64,000 nucleotides of DNA from QVMG01 sp032073245 (GCA_032073245.1 DAMANX010000011.1:90327-154326), one strand, 5' to 3'. Positions 55,195-64,000 are shown, numbered from the stretch's first letter. The notes: generated by a model not told the origin, from the sequence alone. Program-made: numbers and translations.

Positions 55195-55860
55195 TTATTG
55201 TACTTGTCGTCCGTCAAAGAACCGGATTGTCCGTGTTGTTTGTTTTGCCTGATGGTCATTGTGAGTAACCATTACGATTGTCCGGCCGTCTTCTTTGTTA
55301 AGCTTGTGAAGAATATCCATTACTTCAATACCCATTTTACTATCCAGGTTACCGGTCGGCTCATCCGCAAGGATTATATCCGGATTACCTACAATAGCAC
55401 GGGCAATAGCGACACGCTGGCATTGTCCCCCGGATAATTGAGTCGGGAAGTGACGCATACGGTGGCTTAATCCTACCCGTTCTAAAACCGCTTCTGCTGC
55501 TTTGCGTCGTTCAGACGATGAAACTTTACGATAGAGTAGGGGTAATTCTACATTATCCAAAACGTTCAATGAATTGATAAGATGGAAGCTTTGAAAAACA
55601 AAACCCAGCTGTTGATTACGAAAGGCAGCTTGCTCCTTGTCATTCATCTGGCTTGTTTCAATGCCGTTGATTTCAATAGATCCGCTGGTCGGACAATCCA
55701 GTAATCCGATGATATTTAATAAAGTAGATTTACCACAACCGGAAGGCCCCATTATACTAAGGAATTCACCTTTTTGAACTTCCAGGTTTACATTTTCTAA
55801 TGCTACCGTTTCTATTTCTTTCGTACGATAGATTTTTTCTAAGTTTGTCAGTTTAATCAT
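55195..55860 (-). CDS. ABC transporter ATP-binding protein (MacB/LolD-like)
   Basis: A 221-residue ATPase: Walker A GPSGCGKSTLLN (about 39), Q-loop QLGFVFQSFHLI, signature LSGGQCQRVAIARA (about 142), Walker B ILADEPTGNLDS and H-loop VTHND. It is the only ATPase among eight permeases and so probably drives all four permease pairs. MacB/LolD-type ATPases power export from the periplasmic side of the inner membrane. Confidence 0.93.
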   Translation of the reverse strand: MIKLTNLEKIYRTKEIETVALENVNLEVQKGEFLSIMGPSGCGKSTLLNIIGLLDCPTSGSIEINGIETSQMNDKEQAAFRNQQLGFVFQSFHLINSLNVLDNVELPLLYRKVSSSERRKAAEAVLERVGLSHRMRHFPTQLSGGQCQRVAIARAIVGNPDIILADEPTGNLDSKMGIEVMDILHKLNKEDGRTIVMVTHNDHQAKQTTRTIRFFDGRQVQ

Positions 55861-55893
55861 GACTTTTTAATTATAAATTATAAATAGTTATTT

Positions 55894-57159
55894 TTATTCG
55901 TAATGGAGTGCTTCAGCCGGAGCCATCTTACCCGCTTTTCGTACAGGAAACCAGATACTAAACGAGATCATTCCCAACAGCAACAGATATGTGCCTGCAT
56001 AGGTCAGTAGGAATCTACCAGCTGTATAGGGTAAACGGTAAGTATCCAGAAAATCTAGATAAACCATATTAAGAGCAAAAGCTAATGTGATAGGTAGGGT
56101 AAGCAATAGAAGAATTGTACCCTCAATATACATATACTCCTTTATATTAAAACGAGTAGCTCCTAATGCAATACGTAACCCTAATTCTCCTTGCCGTTGT
56201 TGTGTCCGAAGCCAGAAAGTTCCGAGAATACCAAAGAAAACGTTCACCAGTAAAAAGACTAATAAAGATGTTTTTTTGCTTAACTCATTATTATTATTCT
56301 TTAATTGATTCTCACGAGATTCATTGACTGTAGTTACACTATACACATGCAGATTATTAACCCGTAAGCGTTCCCCCATTTCTTTTAGAAAAACATTCAT
56401 ATCTTCCTGTGTAAAAGCCTTTTTCATTTTAACAGCTAGCTCAAAAGATTTTGCTCCGTTACTTTCTATTCTCTCTTGTAAACGATTACCGGTTAATACA
56501 TGAAAGAAGCAGGGTTCACTTCGTTTGTATTCATTTTCCCGAAACGGCTGAGAGACCGCTGAGATTATCAGCTTATCATTTGAATCAGAATATCTGACTT
56601 GCCGGTCTCTTGCCTCTGCCGTATGGAAAAATTTCTCGGCCATATCATAACTCAAAACAATAGGTTCCGGATTACCTTCCAACATCGGAAGGATATCCCT
56701 GCCATTTACATCTTTTACCCCAAATACTTCAAAATATTCAGGAGAAACACTTCTGGATTGGGAATAAGTCCCCGTTATACCTGTCGTATCACTATCTACC
56801 GGTAGAAGACGCGACCATGAACTTCCATTGTTATAAGGGATAGATTGCAAGGAAAGACTAGCCTCTTCTACTGCCGGATGTTGCCGGATCTGTGTTCTTA
56901 ACAATAACAGATCTTCCCCTTCTGTAGTGCTGATTTCCTCTTCGGGTACAAAATTGGGTGCGTCAGAAGTCAACTTATCTAATCTGAAACGCCAGACATT
57001 TGTAATATCATATCCTAAAGGGGAATGGTAGGTATACATATCCACATAGAACAGATCCATCATCCACCATACGGCACAAACAACAACCATTAATTCAGCA
57101 AAGATCCAACCATTGTTCCTGCGTTGTGCCCAGATTATCTTTATTATTTGTTTGATCAT
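55894..57159 (-). CDS. FtsX-like ABC permease, B type, pair 1
   Basis: A 421-residue B-type permease: KIIWAQRRNNGWIFAELMVV, SPLGYDITNVWRFRL, GELGLRIALGATRFN and the end APAEALHYE. It sits just before the ATPase gene (33 bases) and after its A partner (11 bases). It most resembles the pair 3 B copy by eye (both share RRNNGW/RKSNGW and VDMYTYH/VDIYTYY). Confidence 0.85.
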   Translation of the reverse strand: MIKQIIKIIWAQRRNNGWIFAELMVVVCAVWWMMDLFYVDMYTYHSPLGYDITNVWRFRLDKLTSDAPNFVPEEEISTTEGEDLLLLRTQIRQHPAVEEASLSLQSIPYNNGSSWSRLLPVDSDTTGITGTYSQSRSVSPEYFEVFGVKDVNGRDILPMLEGNPEPIVLSYDMAEKFFHTAEARDRQVRYSDSNDKLIISAVSQPFRENEYKRSEPCFFHVLTGNRLQERIESNGAKSFELAVKMKKAFTQEDMNVFLKEMGERLRVNNLHVYSVTTVNESRENQLKNNNNELSKKTSLLVFLLVNVFFGILGTFWLRTQQRQGELGLRIALGATRFNIKEYMYIEGTILLLLTLPITLAFALNMVYLDFLDTYRLPYTAGRFLLTYAGTYLLLLGMISFSIWFPVRKAGKMAPAEALHYE

Positions 57160-57170
57160 AAGTCTCTGAT

Positions 57171-58436
57171 TTATTGATTATTTGTATCATTTAGTGCAAT
57201 AATAATCTGCTGGCGGGATATCCGTAATGCAGGCAGACCTGCACTCAACAGATTGAGCAAAAATGCAAAAAGAAGAACAGCAAGGAAAAGCCCGGGCTTA
57301 AACAACATATTTGAAGTTAGGATCACATCAGGCCCCAGCAGAAAGGTTTTACCCGCATATAAAAGAACAAAAGAAAGAGCTAATCCCAAAAGTCCCCCAA
57401 TAGCAGTAATAACCATATTTTCAAACAGAATCTGATTAATCAGCACGCCCGGGGTAGCACCAAAAGCCTTACGAAGACCAATCTCACCTTGTCGTTTCTG
57501 CACGGAAGATTGCACGACACTGATCAGATTCAAAGCAGGAATCAATAATAGGAACAAAAGAAGTGCTCCGGTAGTCTTGAGATATTCCTGAATAGGTTTT
57601 TTATTAAATCCGGTAGAACCGGTAGCTATATCAATCTGCGAAAGAATACCACTGGGAAAACTTAGTTTATACACTGGTTTTCCTTCATTATAACGAGCTA
57701 CTTGCTTATCCAGTTCCTGACTGATAGCCTCTTTATCTGCCATATCCCGAGCCAGAATAGTAACAGTAAACGCCCCTGTAATGCCATCTGAATATTTGTT
57801 TTCCAAAAGTCCTTTATTAGAAGTATAAGGAACATATACATCCGCATACGTTCTTTGAGCGGCTTTACTTGCCGTTTTCACAACTCCGCAGATTGTATAG
57901 GCAATATGATTCAGCAGGATTGTTTCGCCCACCACATCTTTTCTCCCAAAAAGTTTGGCTGCCGTTTCAGTTGCTATTACCGCCCTGGGAATTCCAGATT
58001 CAAAATCAGATTCTGTAAATGGGGCACCATAAAGATAGGAAAAGTCAAATACCTTCCAGAACCCCGGATCCGTGTATTGAATCGTATAATTTGTGAACAG
58101 TTGTTGATTGGGTAATGAAATAGGTTTGAAGTCAAAAGCCTGACCCGACACTGCTTCCGGTATCTCCAAAGTATAAAAGCACTCTCTTATAACTTCAGCT
58201 GACATCACAGTTGTACTCCAGTTCTTCCCATCTTCTGACGCCGCCCGTATTCCCATTATATATAACATCCTGTCACGATTGGATTCCGGTGAATATCCTA
58301 CTGTATTGATCTGAAAGACCAGTACCAGAACAAGTATCATCGCAATCGAAAAGGCCGTTCCCAATATAGATATTGTATTAACCAAAGGATTTTCCTTTAT
58401 TACCTTAAGGGCTTGTTTGATGTATTGCTTTATCAT
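57171..58436 (-). CDS. FtsX-like ABC permease, A type, pair 1
   Basis: A 421-residue A-type permease: YIKQALKVIKENPLVNTISI, LGTAFSIAMILVLVLVFQI, GEIGLRKAFGATPGVL and the end IALNDTNNQ. First permease of the operon, 75 bases after the adaptor gene, with an inverted repeat in the gap. Confidence 0.85.
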   Translation of the reverse strand: MIKQYIKQALKVIKENPLVNTISILGTAFSIAMILVLVLVFQINTVGYSPESNRDRMLYIMGIRAASEDGKNWSTTVMSAEVIRECFYTLEIPEAVSGQAFDFKPISLPNQQLFTNYTIQYTDPGFWKVFDFSYLYGAPFTESDFESGIPRAVIATETAAKLFGRKDVVGETILLNHIAYTICGVVKTASKAAQRTYADVYVPYTSNKGLLENKYSDGITGAFTVTILARDMADKEAISQELDKQVARYNEGKPVYKLSFPSGILSQIDIATGSTGFNKKPIQEYLKTTGALLLFLLLIPALNLISVVQSSVQKRQGEIGLRKAFGATPGVLINQILFENMVITAIGGLLGLALSFVLLYAGKTFLLGPDVILTSNMLFKPGLFLAVLLFAFLLNLLSAGLPALRISRQQIIIALNDTNNQ

Positions 58437-58439
58437 ATT

Positions 58440-58510
58440 TCTTAACGATTAATGATTAATGATTAATGATTAACGAAGAAAGGGTGAGAATTCATCGTTA
58501 AACGTTTATC
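58440..58510. repeat. Inverted repeat between adaptor and first permease
   Basis: TTAACGATTAATGATTAATG repeats (58441-58475) face a TCGTTAAACGTTTATCATTA stretch (from 58494). Confidence 0.65.
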
Positions 58511-58511
58511 A

Positions 58512-59762
58512 TTAATTGTTTTTTATCTTCATCTTATTCTTTTCTTTGTAGCTTGTCATGTCTGAAACAACTACTTCGTCACCAGGCTGCAGTCCGCTAA
58601 TCACTTCCACAAATTCAAAGTTGCTGTCTCCTAACACTACCTTTCGTTTCAATAATTGATCTCCATTAACCACAAAGAGATCATATTCCCCTTTACCCAG
58701 ATAATAAGAACCGTTTGCGATACGCATTACATCTTCTTTGATTGCATTCATCACATACACATCTGTACGTAGCCCTGAACGCAAACGGGAATGGTTATCT
58801 TCTTCCAGTTGAACAGTGAAGGATATTACTCCATTTTTAGAGAGAGGTGTAACATCGCTCACAACTCCATTCAAACGATCATTTCCTATTCTTACGACAA
58901 CACGGCTGCCAGCGGAAATACGATCTCCATAAGTATCAGCAATCTCACCTTCAATCTTAAAGTGGGAAAGATCAGAGATAACAGCTACTTTACTGCCTTG
59001 TGCTACCTGAGCACCGATTTCATTATTGATATAGGTAAGAATTGCCTTACGTGGTGAACGGATTTCGGCATCGGTCAATGTACGTTTCATCTCTGCAAGG
59101 CTTTTTTGAAAAATGCTATATTCAAGTTCCTTTACTTTAAGCTCAGCTTCTGCAGATGCCTTTTCGTTATCATATTTTTGTTCTTCTTCCGCAAGTTCAA
59201 GTTTACTAACATTGTGATCAAGTTCTACTTGCAGCACCTTATCTGCAGTACCGGCTCCCAATTCATCCAGATAGCGTTCGTTGCGTAGTTCAACCTCTTT
59301 ACGGTTTAATTTCATGCGGGAAACTTTTAATTTCATTTCCATTTCAGATAGTTTGCTACGGTTACTCAGGCGAAGTTGTTCTAATTGCAAGCGTTTCATT
59401 TCCTGTTCATCCAGTAACTTATTATAATCGTTCTCCGCTGTTTGCAGATCCAGTTTCAGAATAGGATCACCCACATCTACAATATCGCCACCACGTTTAT
59501 AAATTTCCACAATCCGTGAATTAATAGGAGAAGTGATAATTTCTTCAAATGCCGGAACCACTTTTCCCGAAGCACTGGAAGAGACTTCAATCGTACCAAC
59601 ATCCACTTTAGATACGGAGAGGTTTTTTCTGTTGAGGCTCGTTTGCATAAAGGAAATAATACTGGCAATTACTATAACAGCAATAACAACGACAATTCCA
59701 ACCTTCGACCATTGCTTGATAAGCTCTTTGCGGCGTACATCTTTCGATATCTCTCTGTCCAT
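58512..59762 (-). CDS. HlyD/MacA-type periplasmic adaptor
   Basis: A 416-residue membrane fusion protein: one N-terminal helix (about 20-42, VGIVVVIAVIVIASIISF), a lipoyl/barrel part (VEVSSSASGKVVPAFEE), a coiled-coil hairpin about 100-220 (KLKVSRMKLNRKEVELRNERY), and a C-terminal barrel-sandwich (GLQPGDEVVVSDM). It links inner-membrane MacB-like pumps to an outer-membrane channel. First gene of the operon. No TolC homologue is nearby. Confidence 0.9.
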   Translation of the reverse strand: MDREISKDVRRKELIKQWSKVGIVVVIAVIVIASIISFMQTSLNRKNLSVSKVDVGTIEVSSSASGKVVPAFEEIITSPINSRIVEIYKRGGDIVDVGDPILKLDLQTAENDYNKLLDEQEMKRLQLEQLRLSNRSKLSEMEMKLKVSRMKLNRKEVELRNERYLDELGAGTADKVLQVELDHNVSKLELAEEEQKYDNEKASAEAELKVKELEYSIFQKSLAEMKRTLTDAEIRSPRKAILTYINNEIGAQVAQGSKVAVISDLSHFKIEGEIADTYGDRISAGSRVVVRIGNDRLNGVVSDVTPLSKNGVISFTVQLEEDNHSRLRSGLRTDVYVMNAIKEDVMRIANGSYYLGKGEYDLFVVNGDQLLKRKVVLGDSNFEFVEVISGLQPGDEVVVSDMTSYKEKNKMKIKNN

Positions 59763-60261
59763 ATTTCGTTTGTTTTATTTCTGTCCTCCTATAAGCAAAG
59801 TACGTGCCAAAAGTGTAAGTGATTGATATATTGAGTTTATGGGTATTGATTCAGTGTTCAATATCGGACAGTGTGTGCGCTTTTAGATTCCTGGTTTATT
59901 GCTTGATCTTTTATCTCTTCCTACTCATACAACTAACTCAAAAGTGCTATATATTTACCTCTTTTGTGCAATAGTTTTTATCTGCTCACAGCTGTGCAAT
60001 TATTATTCCACAGCTGTGCAATATATATTCCCCAATTGTGCAATATATATTGCACAGCCGTGAGCAGATTAAATATATGAGTATTAAGACTTAAATATAT
60101 AGGAAGAAAAGATTAGAAGTTAAGGTACTTTAAAGTAAGTTCCCTATAAACAAAATATCAAATAGAGGACTATTATCCTTTAATAGAACGTCTGTGACGT
60201 TCGCAAATCTTCAAATCTTAAATCATCTGAAAGCATTCCTTATAGGAAACTCATATTATTT
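59763..60261. promoter_or_regulatory. Gene-free region upstream of the export operon
   Basis: Nearly 500 bases without a gene. It contains the 22-bp array (59987-60052) closed by an inverted end, and should contain the operon promoter (minus strand), which I cannot place with confidence. The rest, about 60080-60260, holds nothing I can name. Confidence 0.5.
59980..60069. repeat. 22-bp tandem array with inverted ends, three units
   Basis: CACAGCTGTGCAAT recurs at 59987 and 60009, and as CCCAATTGTGCAAT at 60031, exactly 22 bases apart. The outer ends ATCTGCTCACAGCTGTGCAA (from 59980) and TTGCACAGCCGTGAGCAGAT (to 60069) pair with one mismatch. Confidence 0.85.
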
Positions 60262-60297
60262 ATAAAAAAAAAAGCTGCTTCATCATGAAGCAGCTTT
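60262..60297 (-). terminator. Terminator of the outer-membrane barrel gene
   Basis: A 12-base perfect stem AAAGCTGCTTCA / TGAAGCAGCTTT preceded on the plus strand by an A run, so followed by a T run on the minus strand. Confidence 0.85.
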
Positions 60298-60314
60298 CCT
60301 GAAATGCGCGGTAA

Positions 60315-62418
60315 TCACTTACCTACATTCATAATGCCGGCGTCTTCGTCTTTGTTATTAAATCTCTTTTGTCCTGCGTTGAATTTACGTCCGAACTGGA
60401 AGTTCCAACTGAATTTTAATAAAAGCATGCGGGATGTTTCATTCGCATACATTGTTTGTTTACGGGAAGCATATTGATTTCTGTTCTCAGTTTCCGTTTT
60501 GAAATTATCTGCAAATGGATTCATCATCCCTACTGATACAGAAATGTTTTTTTGACGATACATTCCCATCAGTGCATGCATATTTTCACCTCCGCGTACT
60601 GTTTCTCCTCTTAGATCATTGTGATTACTGAACATTTCGAAAACCAACATCCATTTCTTGTACATAGCAAGAGCTGAGGCACGGTAGTGCCAATTGGTAT
60701 AATTATGTGTGTAATCATGACCTTCGCTGATTGAATGTGAAAAACCTCCGGTGAGCGAGAATTGAAGTATATTCCATAACATACCAACCTTAAGTGTCAG
60801 ATCCGAATTAACCTTTTGCCAACGGACTTGATTATCAAAAGTCTGTACAAACATACCATTCTCACGGAATATTGAAGGCATAATTGCCTTGGGTTGATTG
60901 ATGTAATATGTACTGTTAGAAAGAGTAACTTTCTTCTCCTTCTTGTTTCAACCAGGAACGACTCACTCCCAATCCAACCGTATAGGTTAGTTTTTTGATT
61001 TTACCCTGATATTCGGCATAAGCATAAGAATCAGCTTGTTTCATTTCTGTTTTACTACCTATTGTTCCACTGTAGGTATTATCTGTAGAAGATTGTGTAT
61101 GCTTCAATCCGGCAGAGATACGTCCTTTCTCCAGTTGTTTTTCGTATATACCTTCTCCAATTAAAGAATATTTTTCTCCTTTTACATGAGAGGATACATC
61201 TGTCATGTAATTATTATCAAGAATTTCCTGATAGGTTCTACTCAGGGAAGATTTATTATAGGTTCCTACAAGATTGAATACGATTGTTTGCTTCTTTTCA
61301 AGCGCCCGCATATAATATAAATCTAGTGAAGGAGAGTGACGATCCCGATCGGTAAGGTCGTTCATGCGGATTCCCTGATTCGGATATTGACTGCTGTGAA
61401 GTATACTATGATAATCACTATGCGGCTCCACATTACCAGTATAGTTGAAGGAGGCATTGAAATATGCTTTATCAGAAGGTTTATAATTGTAATTCAACCG
61501 CGCATTATGGGTTTGACGAACATAACTTCCCGGTTGTCCTTCTTCTTTGCGGTTTAAAACCGAACCGTCAACGAAATGAAATGTTTCTTCATTGTCACGC
61601 CAGAATTCATCGAAATCACGTGTGTCCAAAACATAAGACAGAGCAAATTCCGATTTCTTATAATTGAATTTACCTGCAACCATATTTGTAGTGAAATTCA
61701 AATCCGGAGAATCGCTCAAATCAATAGATAAAGAACCACCGGAGTCGTGGCGTCGGGTAATATAATTCAATACAATGGAGGCATTTCCATAACGTAATCC
61801 AGGATTTTCAAGAAACTCAATACGAAGAATATCCTGAGGCTGAAGTGCCATAAGTTCACGATTGGAAACTTCTACTCCATTGATACGTAATTGAATCTGT
61901 CCCTCGTCCATGCTTTTTATTTCATTTGTAAGCGGATTAACCAATATACGCGGTAACATCATTGATTGAAGTATATTTATACCGTTTGTTGAGCTCTCCA
62001 GCTGTTTCTGATTCGGGAAGATAACCTTCCTATCCGCATGATTGATAATATTGGATGCAGTCACAGTTACACTTTCCAATTCAATCGCTTCGGGGCGGAG
62101 AAATAGTTCCCCTAAATTAATGGATTGGGTGAGGCCTTCCAATTCAGTTACGTTTGTGGTATAGCCGATAGTCGATATAAGCAATCGGTAGCTTCCTGCG
62201 GAAAAACCATTCAGTTGAAAACGACCTTTTTCATCTGTTGTAACACCTGTAACAAATGCAGAATCTGTTGTCTGCAATACAACGTTAGCAAATTCGGCCG
62301 GAGCCTTTAGTTCAGTATCAGTAACAAACCCGTTAATGCGAATATTCTGTGCATATACACTTATAAGTGTAGTGAATAGGGCGACGAAGACAAATGCTAT
62401 TCTTTTCATGATTTCCAA
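60315..62418 (-). pseudogene. Frameshifted outer-membrane beta-barrel (TonB-receptor-like) gene
   Basis: Two pieces of one gene. The 5' piece (60916-62418, 500 residues) has a signal peptide, a carboxypeptidase-like regulatory domain (INGFVTDTELKAPAEFANVVL) and a plug/barrel start. The 3' piece (60315-60881, 188 residues) holds the C-terminal barrel strands. The frames meet at an AAA run (60930-60932): reading one base fewer there continues as KVTLSNSTYYINQPKAI into the second piece. So the gene carries a 1-base insertion (or 2-base deletion) that ends it about 200 residues early. It could be a true pseudogene, phase variation or a sequencing error. A protein without its final barrel strands should not fold. 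Confidence 0.8.
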
Positions 62419-62670
62419 AATTTAATAAGTGAGTAAAGACGAATTCGATATGACAAAGTTAGGGTGGAAAATGATGAAAAGGCTTGTTTTGGTGTGGACG
62501 GTAGGTGGACAAAGGCGGGTGATTAATTGCTTTATAATTAGATATTTATGGCTTTTATAGAGAGTGTAATGTGGACAATTGATTTCATCCTTCCTTTAAT
62601 CTTATTATTTCGTGTATTTATACTATACTAATGGAATAACTAAACTAGGGCCTGACTAAAAGGTAGTATC

Positions 62671-62816
62671 AAATTTCTCCTCCTTAGTAAAGGAGGAGGG
62701 GACCACCGCTTACGGTGGTGAGGTGGTTTGGTCTATTATTTATATAAAAAGTTACACCAAACCACCTCCCCCTCTCTGTGTTCGGGTACTCCTCCTTTAC
62801 TAAGGAGGAGAAATTT
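62671..62816. repeat. Palindromic mini-element, copy 2 (REP/MITE-like)
   Basis: Perfect 28-base inverted ends (62671-62698 and 62789-62816) with the same CTCCTCCTT/AAGGAGGAG folding and the same inner pair GGTGGTTTGGT / ACCAAACCACC as the copy at 31964-32147. It differs by an extra small stem ACCACCG/CGGTGGT (62702-62719). Confidence 0.85.
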
Positions 62817-62848
62817 GTCGCTACGAACATAGGCAGATGCTACAATCC

Positions 62849-63883
62849 TCAATACCCCCACATATAAATTTCCAAAGGTTGTTCCTTCTGAACCTCTTCG
62901 GGGCGCTGTTGATTCATTTTTTCTTTGATACGCTGTTTTCTCTTTGTAACGGATGAGGGAGAGATTGCAGTCAGGATAGCAATAACAGATGTTGAAAGAT
63001 GTAATTTGATTAAGCAACAATAACGAATGTCCTCTTCAGTCAAACCCGGATAGTCTGTATGTAGTCTTAGAGTGAAGTTATCATATAACTGATTTACCGC
63101 ATGGATTATTCCCGGCCATTGTGGTTCGTCGATGTAACGAGGTTTTATTCGAAGATGATTTAATATATCTATATGCGTAATCAATTGAGAAGTCAGGAAA
63201 CGCTCTCTTTCCTGGAGGCGTATATTCTGTTCGGATAGTTTTTCATAAGTAAGCATTTCTTTGTCCTTTTGCTGGATGGATTGGGAGAAATGCTGAATAT
63301 CCTTTTGAAGTGTTTCGTTTCTTTTTTTGAGTGCTTCGTTCTCAGTTGATATTTGTACTATCTCATCTTTCAGTTCATCACTTTCATCAAGTTGAGATGA
63401 GAGGGTTAGTATAAGCTCTTCGTTCTTGCGGATAATAGATTCATTCTCTGAAAGCTGAAGTAAATGCAATTGTAGTTGTTCCTTTGCTTGTTGCACGGAA
63501 CGTTCCTTTCTTAATAGCTTACGTTGGAACACATAAACCATAATTGTAACCAAAAATAAAACGATGATTCCTGCCCATAAAAAGCGTTGGCGAAGTTGCC
63601 CCTTTTCTATATCTGATTTGAGATTATCTTGTATCAATTTGTTTTGTACAAACTGTCGTTCCCTATCGATACGGATTGCATGACGAGCACGTGTCATTAT
63701 ATTATCCCCTGAAGTACCAATTTGTGTAAGACCGATAGGCCGTCCTTTTTTTGCATCAATAACCATTTGAAAAGATTTTATAATCATTCCAATCATGTCG
63801 GTTTCTTCGTTTACAATGTTTATCGAATGAATAAAAGAGTTCAGGCGGTCGATATAAAACTGTGCAGAATCCAGTTGATCCAT
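62849..63883 (-). CDS. Coiled-coil HTH regulator, N-terminus cut off by an IS-like end
   Basis: Residues counted from the ATG at 63883 (344). One membrane helix about 100-120 (FLWAGIIVLFLVTIMVYVF), a long coiled coil about 125-235, and a C-terminal HTH (about 280-325: TEEDIRYCCLIKLHLSTSVI, then ISPSSVTKRKQRIKEKM). This is the layout of Bacteroidetes TPR-type membrane regulators, whose N-terminal periplasmic TPR part is about 200-300 residues. Here the open frame continues upstream past the ATG as WIFHLTNKYPKKKELDLNF to about 63947, where IS-like sequence begins. So the TPR part is missing and the gene is probably inactive. Confidence 0.75.
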   Translation of the reverse strand: MDQLDSAQFYIDRLNSFIHSINIVNEETDMIGMIIKSFQMVIDAKKGRPIGLTQIGTSGDNIMTRARHAIRIDRERQFVQNKLIQDNLKSDIEKGQLRQRFLWAGIIVLFLVTIMVYVFQRKLLRKERSVQQAKEQLQLHLLQLSENESIIRKNEELILTLSSQLDESDELKDEIVQISTENEALKKRNETLQKDIQHFSQSIQQKDKEMLTYEKLSEQNIRLQERERFLTSQLITHIDILNHLRIKPRYIDEPQWPGIIHAVNQLYDNFTLRLHTDYPGLTEEDIRYCCLIKLHLSTSVIAILTAISPSSVTKRKQRIKEKMNQQRPEEVQKEQPLEIYMWGY

Positions 63884-63947
63884 ATTGATAAAAGTAGTGA
63901 TAAAGTTAAGGTCTAATTCTTTCTTTTTAGGGTATTTGTTGGTTAAA

Positions 63948-64000
63948 TGGAAAATCCAGTGCGCGTTGACCCCGTGCGCCAGTCGAAATTGACCCCTTCG
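63948..64000. mobile_element. Probable terminal end of an IS21-family element (partial)
   Basis: From 63948 the sequence reads TGGAAAATCCAGTGCGCG, starts with TG, is clearly more GC-rich than the flank, and carries TTGACCCC twice (63966 and 63989, 23 bases apart), like the multiple terminal repeats of IS21-family elements. It runs off the right edge, so transposase genes are not visible. Confidence 0.6.

Noticed and set aside
62736..63020. A 94-residue minus-strand frame over the second mini-element
   Set aside because: It overlaps the regulator gene in another frame and is made partly of the repeat.
1..64000. tRNA or rRNA genes
   Set aside because: I saw no cloverleaf with the usual TTCGA arm and no rRNA stretch; none is claimed.

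Overview
The window looks like a chromosome segment of a gut Bacteroidales bacterium, most likely Parabacteroides or a close relative. Evidence: the gene order dnaK / RNase E-G / a 29-residue COX24-type ribosomal peptide / HU / mutY / ssb / gldE / gldD; Bacteroidetes promoters with a TAnnTTTG -7 box; and families almost confined to this phylum (DUF3256, DUF4254, GldD, BfmA/BtgA, 6-bladed beta-propeller lipoproteins).

Region 1 (1-18.43 kb, all minus strand) is an integrated mobilizable element that runs off the left edge. From its inner (right) end it carries a two-HTH zinc-finger protein, a tyrosine integrase, a membrane protein, an HNH endonuclease, an excisionase-like HTH protein, a replication initiator-like protein, a DnaC-like ATPase, an oriT-like hairpin, and BtgA/BtgB-type mobilization proteins. 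Its cargo (1-11.4 kb) is a tightly coupled seven-gene operon: AbiEi-like HTH regulator, AbiEii-like nucleotidyltransferase, HsdM-type methylase, HsdS-type specificity subunit, a giant NERD / pseudokinase / kinase / ATPase protein, a 513-residue unknown, and the start of a probable DptH-like ATPase. No HsdR is visible. From memory this is closest to the recently described methylation-associated defence system (MADS). A promoter plus a 19-bp perfect palindrome just upstream of the first gene points to autoregulation.

Region 2 (18.5-47 kb) is mostly core genome: chaperone, RNA decay, DNA repair, gliding-type lipoprotein genes, a phosphopantetheinyl transferase, a Fur-family regulator with a Zn/Cd-type P-ATPase, a zinc peptidase, a PIF1-like helicase, truA, a VapD toxin module, RNase HI, a small lipopolysaccharide/glycan locus (DUF4254, GT9, Kdo-kinase-like, GT87-like), pdxB, dgkA and a PAP2 phosphatase. 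Embedded in it are a REP-associated IS200-like transposase with its flanking inverted hairpins, and a 1.07-kb gene-free stretch that holds three different repeat structures.

Region 3 (47.3-59.8 kb, minus) is one long export operon: a HlyD-type adaptor, one MacB-type ATPase and eight FtsX-like permeases that form four A-B pairs.

Region 4 (59.8-64 kb) holds a 22-bp tandem array upstream of the exporter, a frameshifted outer-membrane beta-barrel gene, a palindromic mini-repeat, and a coiled-coil HTH regulator whose N-terminal part is cut off by what looks like the end of an IS21-family element at 63948.

Three intergenic sites (31.81, 36.20 and 59.99 kb) carry unrelated sequences with the same exact 22-bp tandem period. 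Together with the defence operon and the four-fold permease expansion, these are the most unusual things in the window.
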